Positions 43,321 through 51,892 of a DNA stretch of 64,000 nt are shown piece after piece. Position numbers and translations under genes: made by a program. Within the stretch, counting starts at the first letter, position 1. Every line of letters starts with the position of its first letter. A model generated the notes under the pieces. It worked only from the letters and a program-made list of their open reading frames with translations. It ran no database searches and was not told the origin of the DNA. This DNA comes from UKL13-2 sp038206765 (GTDB lineage Bacteria; Pseudomonadota; Gammaproteobacteria; Burkholderiales; Usitatibacteraceae): contig JBBRAM010000014.1 in the NCBI GenBank assembly GCA_038206765.1, positions 1-64,000 on the forward strand, read 5' to 3'.

Positions 43321-43968
43321 ATGTTGCGAGGCATTCCCCTTTTTCAAGATTTGAGCGATGAGGATTTGGTCCTCATCGAAGAACTCGCTGTCGAAAAGCA
43401 AGTCCCCAAGGGTACGGTTGTGATGGTGGAAGGCACAATTGGCGACTCGCTATTTGCGATTATGTCAGGTCGCGTAAAAGTCTTTATGGGCGATGAAGAA
43501 GGTCGCGAAATTATTCTCAAAATTTTGGGCCCCGGTGATTTTTTCGGCGAAATGTCGATGATCGATAGTCAGCCAAGATCGGCTTCTGTAGCCGCTCTTG
43601 AGCCATCGACCTTCAAAGTGCTGTCGCATGAGGCGTTCGCGCAATGCGTGGAACGCGCCCCGCGTATCGCGACGATGGTCATGCAGGCGCTGGCCAAACG
43701 CCTGCGCGATGCTGATCGTAAAATTTCCACGCTCGCATTGATGGATGTTTATGGCCGCGTTGCCAATACGCTGCTTGAGCTCGCCATCAACGACAACGGT
43801 AAACTGATCGTCGGCGAAAAATTATCACAGCAAGACATCGCCAATATGGTCGGTGCCTCGCGCGAAATGGTGAACCGCATTCTCAAAGATTTATCGGAGC
43901 GCGGCTACATCACCGTTGAATCCAAGACAATCACAATTCATGATGAAAAGCTGCCGCCTTCGTTTTGA
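43321..43968 (+). CDS. Crp/Fnr-family transcriptional regulator
   Basis: The 215-residue protein has an N-terminal cyclic nucleotide-binding fold with FFGEMSMIDSQPRSASVAAL, keeping the Glu, Arg and Ser that bind cyclic nucleotide phosphate, a dimer helix near 110-135 and a C-terminal winged helix (LSQQDIANMVGASREMVNRI). No cysteine cluster is present, so an oxygen-sensing FNR role is unlikely; cAMP or another nucleotide is the best guess. Ribosome site GAGGAAA. Just upstream of ftsK on the same strand but separated by about 150 bp. Confidence 0.88.
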   Translation: MLRGIPLFQDLSDEDLVLIEELAVEKQVPKGTVVMVEGTIGDSLFAIMSGRVKVFMGDEEGREIILKILGPGDFFGEMSMIDSQPRSASVAALEPSTFKVLSHEAFAQCVERAPRIATMVMQALAKRLRDADRKISTLALMDVYGRVANTLLELAINDNGKLIVGEKLSQQDIANMVGASREMVNRILKDLSERGYITVESKTITIHDEKLPPSF

Positions 43969-44117
43969 GTTACTTTCTGAACTAAGTCGGGCATTGCGTT
44001 GCCCAGAACTTGCTTAAGCGTGCTTGAGTGTTTTTAGGCGAATAACCGGCAATCGACGCACCACTACTAACAACACCGCAGGCTGGCCGCTAACATCAAA
44101 CCCTTCAGCGATATCCC

Positions 44118-46598
44118 ATGACCGTGACATCAATTCCCCCCGATTTTTCTCAGCAAGACCGAAACCAATTAGGTGACTTGGATGATTTTGATGCTGTGCA
44201 GGCCGAGTCCGGGTTTGCGGAAGCAGCACAACAACCCAGTCAGCGCGCGCGCCAACGTGTGAGGGTAGCAGCAGCCTCCAACGCATCCAGTGATATTGCT
44301 GATTCTGCCGCTTCTACTCGGCTGTCGCGTTTGCTGCGGGAAGCGGGGTGGATTGCTTTTTTGGCGCTCGCGTTCTATTTGATCTTGGTGTTGGCTACGC
44401 ATTCACCCAACGATCCCGGTTATTTTTTTAGCGGTTTTGCGAGTAAAGATGCAGTGGCGGCCATCGCCAATAAGGGCGGTGCAGCGGGTGCGTTAACATC
44501 CGATTTTTTATTTGGATTATTTGGTCTTTCGGCCTGGTGGTGGGTGGTACTAGCATGCTATTCGGTGTTGCGGTTATTTAGGCGCGTCGAATCTTGGGCG
44601 GTGTTTGACCGCCGTAATTTGGCGATTGCGTTGACGGGGTTTGTGGTTCTGCTCGTTGCATGCAGCAGTTTGGAAGCGTTGCGTTTACATTCGATAAACC
44701 TTGCATTGCATTCCGTATTGCCAAATGGCCCGGGCGGCTTGGTTGGCAGCGGCCTGGCGGGCGTGATTGAACAATTGCTTGGCTTTACTGGTGGTACGAT
44801 TTTGTTGCTTGCGGCATGCGCAGGAGCGCTTAGCGTGTTTACCGGGCTGTCGTGGATTAAGTTATCCGAGAAAATTGGCGGGGGAGTCGAGTGGATCTAC
44901 CTTCGCATCAAAACAAAAATGGAAGCCAAGCGTGATCGTGAGGTCGGCGAACAAGCCGTCATTGAGCGCGATGTGAAGGTTGAAGAATTCAAACGCAATA
45001 TCGAGGATCATCCGCCGATTCGCATCGAGCCGACGGTTTTGGAGGTGCCGCAATCGGAGCGCGTCACCCGCGAAAAGCAAGCAACTCTGTTTGCTGATAT
45101 GCCCGATTCGCCCTTGCCGCCGATCTCGTTGCTGGATCCGGCTGATGCCGTCATCGAGCGCCCCTCGGCCGATGTGCTGGAATTTACCTCGCGCCTGATT
45201 GAGCGCAAATTGATGGATTTTAATGTCGCCGTCAAAGTGGTCGCGGCTTATCCGGGCCCTGTTATTACGCGCTATGAGATCGAGCCTGCCGTTGGCGTAA
45301 AAGGCTCGACCGTGGTGAACTTGGCTCGGGATTTGGCTCGCGCCCTGTCAGTGACGTCGATTCGTATTGTCGAGACGATCCCCGGCACCTCGCACATGGG
45401 TTTAGAGCTACCGAATCCAAGGCGAGAGATCGTACGCCTATCCGAAATTTTAGGCTCCACCGTGTATGGCGATATGACCTCCAAACTCGCCATTGTCATG
45501 GGTAAAGATATTGCCGGGAGGCCGGTAGTGGCTGATCTCGCCAAGATGCCGCATGTGCTGGTGGCAGGCACCACAGGCTCTGGGAAATCAGTGGCGATTA
45601 ATGCGATTATTTTGTCGTTGGTTTATAAAGCCACTGCCAATGAGGTGCGACTGATTTTGATCGATCCCAAAATGCTGGAGTTGTCGATCTACGCGGACAT
45701 TCCGCATTTATTGGCACCGGTGGTGACTGATATGCGCTACGCCGGACATGCGCTAAATTGGTGCGTGGCGGAGATGGATCGGCGTTATAAATTGATGTCG
45801 GCAGTGGGTGTACGCAACCTCGCAGGCTACAACGCCAAAGTAAAAGAAGCCAAAGAAAAAGGCGCGCCGATTCCGCATCCGTTCTCGCTTACACCCGACA
45901 CGCCCGAGCCACTGGAGCCATTGCCGTTGATTGTGGTGATTATTGATGAGCTGGCTGATTTGATGATGGTCGTCGGCAAAAAGGTGGAAGAGTTAATCGC
46001 CCGATTGGCGCAAAAGGCGCGTGCGTCGGGTATTCACTTGGTACTCGCCACCCAACGACCCAGCGTGGATGTAATCACCGGTTTGATTAAGGCCAATGTG
46101 CCAACCCGGGTGTCCTTCCAAGTGTCGAGCAAGATTGATTCGCGGACGATTCTTGATCAGCAGGGTGCCGAGGCGTTATTGGGGCAGGGTGATATGTTGT
46201 ATCTTCCGCCCGGAACTGGCATGCCACAGCGCGTGCACGGCGCGTTTGTGAGCGACGCTGAGGTGCACCGAGTGGTCGAAGCACTCAAGAAACAGGGGGA
46301 GCCGAACTACATTGAGGGGATTTTTGATTCGCCGGAAGAATCCTCCACCGATGGTGCGGGCGGCAGCATTGGCCCCGGCACGGCAGGCGGTGAAGCCGAT
46401 CCGTTGTACGATCAGGCCGTCACCGTCGTGTTGCAAAACAAACGCGCGTCGATTTCACTGGTGCAGCGTCATTTGCGCATTGGCTATAACCGTGCGGCAA
46501 GGTTGCTGGAGGATATGGAGAAAGCAGGCTTGGTTTCACAAATGCAGTCGAACGGCAATCGCGAGATTTTGGCGCCGAACCGCGATAGGGTGGAATAG
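44118..46598 (+). CDS. ftsK: DNA translocase FtsK
   Basis: The 826-residue protein has four or five N-terminal membrane segments (about 75-240), a linker, and the motor: Walker A GTTGSGKSVAIN near 483, Walker B VVIIDELADLMMV near 605, and a C-terminal gamma winged helix (ASISLVQRHLRIGYNRAARL) that reads KOPS/SRS sequences. It pumps chromosome dimers through the division septum and activates XerCD. The linker is short, as in SpoIIIE-sized betaproteobacterial forms. Followed by lolA, a well-known neighbour pair. Confidence 0.95.
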   Translation: MTVTSIPPDFSQQDRNQLGDLDDFDAVQAESGFAEAAQQPSQRARQRVRVAAASNASSDIADSAASTRLSRLLREAGWIAFLALAFYLILVLATHSPNDPGYFFSGFASKDAVAAIANKGGAAGALTSDFLFGLFGLSAWWWVVLACYSVLRLFRRVESWAVFDRRNLAIALTGFVVLLVACSSLEALRLHSINLALHSVLPNGPGGLVGSGLAGVIEQLLGFTGGTILLLAACAGALSVFTGLSWIKLSEKIGGGVEWIYLRIKTKMEAKRDREVGEQAVIERDVKVEEFKRNIEDHPPIRIEPTVLEVPQSERVTREKQATLFADMPDSPLPPISLLDPADAVIERPSADVLEFTSRLIERKLMDFNVAVKVVAAYPGPVITRYEIEPAVGVKGSTVVNLARDLARALSVTSIRIVETIPGTSHMGLELPNPRREIVRLSEILGSTVYGDMTSKLAIVMGKDIAGRPVVADLAKMPHVLVAGTTGSGKSVAINAIILSLVYKATANEVRLILIDPKMLELSIYADIPHLLAPVVTDMRYAGHALNWCVAEMDRRYKLMSAVGVRNLAGYNAKVKEAKEKGAPIPHPFSLTPDTPEPLEPLPLIVVIIDELADLMMVVGKKVEELIARLAQKARASGIHLVLATQRPSVDVITGLIKANVPTRVSFQVSSKIDSRTILDQQGAEALLGQGDMLYLPPGTGMPQRVHGAFVSDAEVHRVVEALKKQGEPNYIEGIFDSPEESSTDGAGGSIGPGTAGGEADPLYDQAVTVVLQNKRASISLVQRHLRIGYNRAARLLEDMEKAGLVSQMQSNGNREILAPNRDRVE

Positions 46599-46788
46599 GT
46601 TAAATTTATCTCGCCTTCTGTGATGTTCCGGACGAAGCCTGTATGCGAATTCATGCGCACCGCGTTAGTTGAAGATGCTCGTAGCATGTGTCAAATATAC
46701 AAATGTGACCAACTCCAACTCCATATCCATACGCCCGGATTTATTCCGGGCTCCGAGCTTATTCATATCACTCTTGACTCATAAATTC

Positions 46789-47448
46789 ATGAAATCAGCC
46801 TCAAATTTACTTTCTTTAATCGTTGCGACTGGCGCCACCGTCATCTGCATATCTCCACTGCAGGCGCAAGCGGGCGCCATGGACGACTTCCGCGCCTTTA
46901 TCACGACGACCCAGTCCGCCCGCGCTGAATTTACGCAATCCGTTACCGATGTCAAAGGCAAAACGACCCAGCAGGCCAGCGGCACATTGGCCTTCGTGCG
47001 CCCCGGGAAATTTCGGTGGCAGTACTTCAAACCCGCGCAGTTGATTGTGGGTGATGGCAAACGTGTATCGTTTTTTGATGAGGATTTAAACCAAGTTACC
47101 GTCAAAAAGCTCGAAGCCGCCTTTGCCTCAACGCCTGCTGCGTTATTGGCGGGCAAGAGCGAGGTTGAGGCTGCATTTACGATGGTTGCCGGCGGCGAAT
47201 CAGATGGTCTTGCGTGGGTAAACGCCGAACCGAAATCGAAAGACGCGGGGATTGAGAAAGTGCGTTTGGGCTTTCAAAAAGGTAGTGCGCCAACAGGACC
47301 AGCAGGCCAATTAGCCGCAATGGAATTGTTTGACCCCTTTGGCAACCGCACTAAAATTACTTTCACCAAATTTGAGCGTAACCCAAAAATTGATGCCAAG
47401 GAATTCGTATTTGTGCCGCCCAAAGGCGCGGATGTGGTTGGCGAATGA
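46789..47448 (+). CDS. lolA: Outer-membrane lipoprotein carrier protein
   Basis: From the ATG at 46789 the protein has 219 residues with a signal peptide ending AQAGA near residue 25; upstream in-frame codons to 46669 look non-coding. Family features include ARAEFTQSVTD, SGTLAFVRPGKFRWQY and RTKITFTKFERNP near the end. LolA carries lipoproteins across the periplasm from LolCDE to LolB. Follows ftsK by about 190 bp. Confidence 0.92.
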   Translation: MKSASNLLSLIVATGATVICISPLQAQAGAMDDFRAFITTTQSARAEFTQSVTDVKGKTTQQASGTLAFVRPGKFRWQYFKPAQLIVGDGKRVSFFDEDLNQVTVKKLEAAFASTPAALLAGKSEVEAAFTMVAGGESDGLAWVNAEPKSKDAGIEKVRLGFQKGSAPTGPAGQLAAMELFDPFGNRTKITFTKFERNPKIDAKEFVFVPPKGADVVGE

Positions 47449-47468
47449 CAGGCGACGGACAGCTAACG

Positions 47469-47501
47469 GAAAGCCAAAAGAAAGCCAAAAGAAAACAAAG
47501 A
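47469..47501. repeat. 11-bp tandem array, about 3 copies
   Basis: GAAAGCCAAAA twice, then a diverged GAAAACAAAGA, in the convergent gap between lolA and mltF. Confidence 0.6.
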
Positions 47502-47531
47502 CACAGCTTTAAAATCGTTGAACGCTAGCGT

Positions 47532-49163
47532 CTATTTTTCTGGATTCGATGGCTTGAATATGTTCGGCAGCCGGGGCTTAGGTTGAGATTGTGGCTTCAA
47601 TAATCGCAAGCCGGGGGGCTGGGGCTTGTCGCCCTCCGGTTTTATCAGCGCAGGATTGACAGAATCTACCAGCAGCGCATCAGTTTTTACAGCCTCAGTC
47701 TTAAACGGATCAGCATCGTTCAGCATTAAATCAAAGCGGCTGTCCAACTCCATCGGTTTCTCCAACTTGATTAAAATATCGCTGTAGTTGCGAATATTTT
47801 CCACGAACTGTACCGCCTCTTCGCCCCGCGCTGCGCCGTGTTTGAGGGTTTCATAAATCTCAGGCTCGCGTAATTTGAGATACGCCTTTTTAACATCTAC
47901 CCATGCGTCAGGGTTCAAATTCAGGCGTTTGGTCAGGATGCGTGCGTCTTCCAAATGCCCATAACCTTGGTTGTATGCAGCCAGCGCGAGCCAAGTGCGA
48001 TCCGGCTCTTGAATACGGGCGGGGATGGTGTCGCGCATCAGTGCAAAATAACGTGCGCCGCCGAGGATCGACTCCCTAGCATCGAGACGATTTTTAACCT
48101 TCATGCGATCTGCTGTGTCCTCGGTCAACATCATTAAACCGCGCACACCGGTCGGCGACGTGGCGAGCGGATCCCAATGCGATTCCTGATAGCCCATTGC
48201 CGCCAATACCCGCCAATCAATACCGCTTAGTTGCTGCGCTTCATGAAAGTGCGCGCGCAGTTTTGGCAATACGGTTTGCATTTTTTCTAGGATTGCTTCG
48301 GAATCGACCGCCTGAATGCGATTGGTATGGCCGTAGTACCGATCCATCAACCGGCTTAAAGTGCCGTTGGATCGAATTTTGTCAAAAAAAACAGCCGATG
48401 TTTGCTGCGTATCAAAATCTGTTTGCGGCGAAAACGCCCAAGCAATTTTTGATTCGCGCCCGACGTTAAATGCGCTCGCTAAATCCGGGTGAACCCGCTT
48501 ACCTACTTGAAACGCAAAGCTATCCACAAAGGAAAAATCCGCCTTTTCGTTTTCAATATACGTAAGCAAATCATCGAGGCTGGTCTCGGCAGGCAACACA
48601 TCCATGATGATCGTAGGCACATCACCGCTAATGCTCCGCAACAGCTCATGCGCAGGCGTATCGGCGATGACCGCGATTTGCTTTCCGGCCGCACTTTTGA
48701 TCGTCTTTGGTTTAGCAGAAGAGACGCGATAAATCAGCTGATGTTGAAGCAATTTATAGCTTGGGCTGAACGCAAATAACTGCCGTAGATCAGGCGTTGG
48801 CACCAGGCCAGCCACCGCCACATGGCCGCGATTTTCTTTTAGCGCTTCCAGCAATTTCGGCATGCTCGGCAAGACTATAAATTTGGGTACCACACCGAGC
48901 TCACGCGCGAACAAGATTGCCAAATCATGTTCAAAGCCAGTTTGTGTTTCGTCGGGTTCCTTACCCGCCGTAGGAATATTCTGCGTGGTAGTCGGGCCGC
49001 GTAGCGTGAGGAAAATAATTTCGCCAGTTTGGCGCGGCGCTTTCAACGGTGCCCGCAACCATTCCGGTGCGTAGGGCTTTTCGCGCACGGTCAGGCCGAG
49101 CGAGACGATCCCTGCCGCCACAGCTGCCGTGAGCAAAGCACCAATGATTATTCGGCGACGCAT
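47532..49163 (-). CDS. mltF: Membrane-bound lytic murein transglycosylase F
   Basis: The 543-residue protein has an N-terminal membrane anchor (about 4-25), an SBP_bac_3-like regulatory domain (about 45-275) and a C-terminal SLT lytic domain. The catalytic glutamate is about Glu327 in GYQESHWDPLATSPTGVRG, followed by GARYFALM and WLALAAYNQGYGHLEDA. It cuts the glycan chain of peptidoglycan. The domain order is that of MltF. A Pro-rich tail (about 510-543) is unusual in length. Confidence 0.93.
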   Translation of the reverse strand: MRRRIIIGALLTAAVAAGIVSLGLTVREKPYAPEWLRAPLKAPRQTGEIIFLTLRGPTTTQNIPTAGKEPDETQTGFEHDLAILFARELGVVPKFIVLPSMPKLLEALKENRGHVAVAGLVPTPDLRQLFAFSPSYKLLQHQLIYRVSSAKPKTIKSAAGKQIAVIADTPAHELLRSISGDVPTIIMDVLPAETSLDDLLTYIENEKADFSFVDSFAFQVGKRVHPDLASAFNVGRESKIAWAFSPQTDFDTQQTSAVFFDKIRSNGTLSRLMDRYYGHTNRIQAVDSEAILEKMQTVLPKLRAHFHEAQQLSGIDWRVLAAMGYQESHWDPLATSPTGVRGLMMLTEDTADRMKVKNRLDARESILGGARYFALMRDTIPARIQEPDRTWLALAAYNQGYGHLEDARILTKRLNLNPDAWVDVKKAYLKLREPEIYETLKHGAARGEEAVQFVENIRNYSDILIKLEKPMELDSRFDLMLNDADPFKTEAVKTDALLVDSVNPALIKPEGDKPQPPGLRLLKPQSQPKPRLPNIFKPSNPEK

Positions 49164-49195
49164 AATGAAAGTGGCTACAGCAATTCCATTTATTG

Positions 49196-50182
49196 CTAAG
49201 GAACGATGACCAGCTTGCCGGTCGCGCGACGTTCCAGCAAATCATTGAGCGCTTGCGGTGCCTCATCAAGGCTATAGGTGCGCGAAACAAGCGGGCGAAG
49301 TTTCCCCTCCCGTATCCATTGTGTCATTTCGGCAAGGCCGGCAAAGTTCGCCTTGGGCTCACGTTTGGCAAATTCGCCCCAGAACACGCCCATAATTGAT
49401 GCGCCTTTTAGTAATGGTAAATTCCACGGCAATGCTGGGATCGGACCGGCCGCAAAACCGATCACCATATAGCGACCGCGCCACGCAATCGAGCGAAACG
49501 CGGGCTCGGCAAAGCGTCCACCAACAGGGTCAAATATCACATCGGGGCCGCGGCCTTCGGTGATGCGCTTCAAGGCATCGCGTAAATCCTCCGCTTCATA
49601 ATTGATCAGATCATCCGCGCCATGCTGCTTGCAAACCGCCAGTTTTTCCGCCGATGAAGCTGCCGCAATCACCCGCGCACCCAACGCTTTGCCGATTTCA
49701 ACCGCGGCCAAACCCACGCCACCGGCAGCCCCCAACACCAGCATGGTCTCGCCTGCCTTGAGCTGCGCACGGTCGCGTACGGCATGCCACGAGGTGCCAT
49801 AAGCGAGCATGAAAATAGCCGCAACTCTTGGATCAGCATCCGGTGGCAACAGCATCGCCCCGCTTACTGGCACGATGACTTCTTCTGCAAAACCACCGAT
49901 GCCACAAAACGCCGCGACACGATCACCTGTTTTGAGGTGGGTCACACCTTCGCCAACGGAAATCACATCGCCGGCAATTTCCGCACCAGGCGTGAATGGA
50001 AACGGTGGTTTCAATTGATATTTTCCCTGCACCATGAGCGCGTCGGGGAAATTAACGCCCGCCGCCAATACTCGAATCCGGACCTCGCCTGCCGTGGGTT
50101 CGCGCACGGCGATATTGGCGACGGTGAGTTGATCGGGCATGCCCCAAGCAGCACAATTTACAGCACGAAAAAATGAACGCAT
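49196..50182 (-). CDS. Zinc-independent NADPH:quinone oxidoreductase family protein
   Basis: The 328-residue MDR-family protein lacks the zinc cysteines of alcohol dehydrogenases and has the NADPH motif LGAAGGVGLAAVEIGKALGA near 150-170. Family members reduce quinones or enones. The first gene of a leftward pair, 32 bp before mltF. Its promoter region is shared with ispD. Confidence 0.88.
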   Translation of the reverse strand: MRSFFRAVNCAAWGMPDQLTVANIAVREPTAGEVRIRVLAAGVNFPDALMVQGKYQLKPPFPFTPGAEIAGDVISVGEGVTHLKTGDRVAAFCGIGGFAEEVIVPVSGAMLLPPDADPRVAAIFMLAYGTSWHAVRDRAQLKAGETMLVLGAAGGVGLAAVEIGKALGARVIAAASSAEKLAVCKQHGADDLINYEAEDLRDALKRITEGRGPDVIFDPVGGRFAEPAFRSIAWRGRYMVIGFAAGPIPALPWNLPLLKGASIMGVFWGEFAKREPKANFAGLAEMTQWIREGKLRPLVSRTYSLDEAPQALNDLLERRATGKLVIVP

Positions 50183-50290
50183 GACAACCCCTAAGGTTTT
50201 TAAATGGCTTGCATTAAATAAGCCGATTCATTAAGCCAATAAGCGTAACACGGCTATTCGATCAGATTATGGTTGTGACTGCGCTCGCTT

Positions 50291-50296
50291 TATAAT
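50291..50296 (+). promoter_or_regulatory. -10 box of the ispD promoter
   Basis: A perfect TATAAT lies 29 bp before the ispD ATG; with the usual spacer the -35 would be near 50268-50273 (TATGGT), which is poor. TTGTGA at 50273-50278 is close but the spacing is too short. Confidence 0.45.
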
Positions 50297-50324
50297 GAAA
50301 TATGAATTCACAATTTGATAACCA

Positions 50325-51080
50325 ATGAAACCCGCTATATTCGCAATCGTCCCCGCCGCAGGAACCGGCACACGTTTGGGTGATGCACTGCCAAAACAAT
50401 ACTTGGATATCAACGGGATGCCGATGATTCTTCACGCGCTGAACGCGCTGGCAGCAGTCAAGCGCATCGATAAAATTTTCGTGGTGCTATCGCCAGAAGA
50501 CAAGCACTGGCGTGGCCTATTCGGCGGAGAAATATTGAGCCGCTTGGGGGGGCGGGTGTCCGCAGCATATATTGGTGGCAAATCGCGTGGTGAGAGCGTG
50601 GCTAACGGCCTTAAACATATCAGAGACACGGCGCAAAAAAATGACTGGGTGATGGTTCATGATGCAGCAAGGCCCTGTATCCGCAGCGAGTTGATTGAGC
50701 AGTTTATCGATGAATTAGAAAACGATCCCGTCGGCGGGTTACTGGCGCTGCCGCTTGCCGACACGATTAAGCTCGATGATGGTGCTGAAAACTGTCGTGT
50801 CGCCAAAACGATTCCGCGGGAGCATATTTGGCGAGCACAAACTCCGCAAATGTTTCGCTTTGAATTATTGCAATCGGCACTGCATGATTTTGTCGAAGCG
50901 ACCGATGAGTCGCAAGCGATTGAAGCGACGGGCCACCAACCAAAATTGGTGATGGGTGATAGCGCTAATTTGAAAGTGACTTATGCAACTGATATGCAGC
51001 TGGCGACGATGCTGTTAAACCGCTCCGCGAGTTCGAGTGCTTCGTTCGGAAAACCCTCGCAAAATAAGGAGTTTGAATAA
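50325..51080 (+). CDS. ispD: 2-C-methyl-D-erythritol 4-phosphate cytidylyltransferase
   Basis: The 251-residue enzyme has AIVPAAGTGTRLGDALPKQY at the start, DWVMVHDAARPC in the middle and RAQTPQMFRFELL later, all IspD motifs. It joins CTP to MEP in the non-mevalonate isoprenoid pathway. A Ser-rich tail (RSASSSASFGKPS) follows the core. Overlaps ispF by one base (TAATG). Confidence 0.95.
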   Translation: MKPAIFAIVPAAGTGTRLGDALPKQYLDINGMPMILHALNALAAVKRIDKIFVVLSPEDKHWRGLFGGEILSRLGGRVSAAYIGGKSRGESVANGLKHIRDTAQKNDWVMVHDAARPCIRSELIEQFIDELENDPVGGLLALPLADTIKLDDGAENCRVAKTIPREHIWRAQTPQMFRFELLQSALHDFVEATDESQAIEATGHQPKLVMGDSANLKVTYATDMQLATMLLNRSASSSASFGKPSQNKEFE

Positions 51081-51574
51081 TGAATAACCGGTTCAGAATC
51101 GGCCAGGGCTTTGACGTTCACCAATTGGTGTTAGGCCGGAAATGCATCATCGGCGGCGTGGAGATTGCTTACGAGCGAGGTTTGCTCGGCCATTCCGATG
51201 CCGATGTATTACTGCATGCGATTTGTGATGCACTACTGGGTGCTGCCGCGTTGGGCGATATTGGCAAACACTTCCCCGACAGCGATGCCAAATTCAAAGG
51301 CATCGATAGCCGCGAATTGTTAAAGCATGTGGGTGCATTGGTCCAATCACATGGCTACCGAATCGGGAACATTGATGCCACTATCATCGCGCAGGTGCCT
51401 CGTATGGCGGCGCATATTCAGGCGATGGTCGCCAACATCGCGGCGGACCTTGGCTTGGAAGGTGGTCAGGTGAACGTCAAAGCAACTACCACCGAAAAGC
51501 TCGGTTTTACAGGGCGCGGCGAGGGGATTGCGGCTGAGGCGGTTTGTTTGATTTGCGACATCGATAGAAGTTAA
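51080..51574 (+). CDS. ispF: 2-C-methyl-D-erythritol 2,4-cyclodiphosphate synthase
   Basis: The 164-residue enzyme has RIGQGFDVHQL with zinc ligands Asp12 and His14, HSDADVLLHAICD with His46, and the end TTTEKLGFTGRGEGIAAEAV. It closes the cyclic diphosphate ring in the isoprenoid pathway. Translationally coupled to ispD, the usual arrangement. Confidence 0.96.
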   Translation: MNNRFRIGQGFDVHQLVLGRKCIIGGVEIAYERGLLGHSDADVLLHAICDALLGAAALGDIGKHFPDSDAKFKGIDSRELLKHVGALVQSHGYRIGNIDATIIAQVPRMAAHIQAMVANIAADLGLEGGQVNVKATTTEKLGFTGRGEGIAAEAVCLICDIDRS

Positions 51575-51892
51575 GGCGCATTGCGCAAACAACTGGTGCA
51601 ATGCTTTTCAATATCCCGTACGGAGGCGCTAAATTGTTCGTTCCTACAGCATTGCTTGCAAACAAAACGTGACGCTGATCAACCCAAACTTGCGAAATAC
51701 AGTGGAATGTTGGCACGGGTGCTTAAATGACAGTCATGCAAAAAACTTATGTCATAATCTTGGGCAGGTAACACGTAGGAAACGCACTAGGTAATTCGGG
51801 GGCAAAAACAATTAAACCGGTTCAATAAGACTGGTAATATTGTTTAACAGCGATTCAAATAACAACACCCAAATGAAGGTCACTCAAAGGCC
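51575..51892. other. Gap upstream of the adenylate cyclase gene
   Basis: This 318-bp intergenic region should hold the cyclase promoter. CATAAT near 51751 is a possible -10, but no matching -35 is clear. No gene, terminator or tandem array was seen. Confidence 0.5.

Noticed and set aside
50268..50278. -35 box for ispD (TTGTGA)
   Set aside because: Spacing to the TATAAT is only 12 bp, too short for sigma-70; only the -10 is listed.
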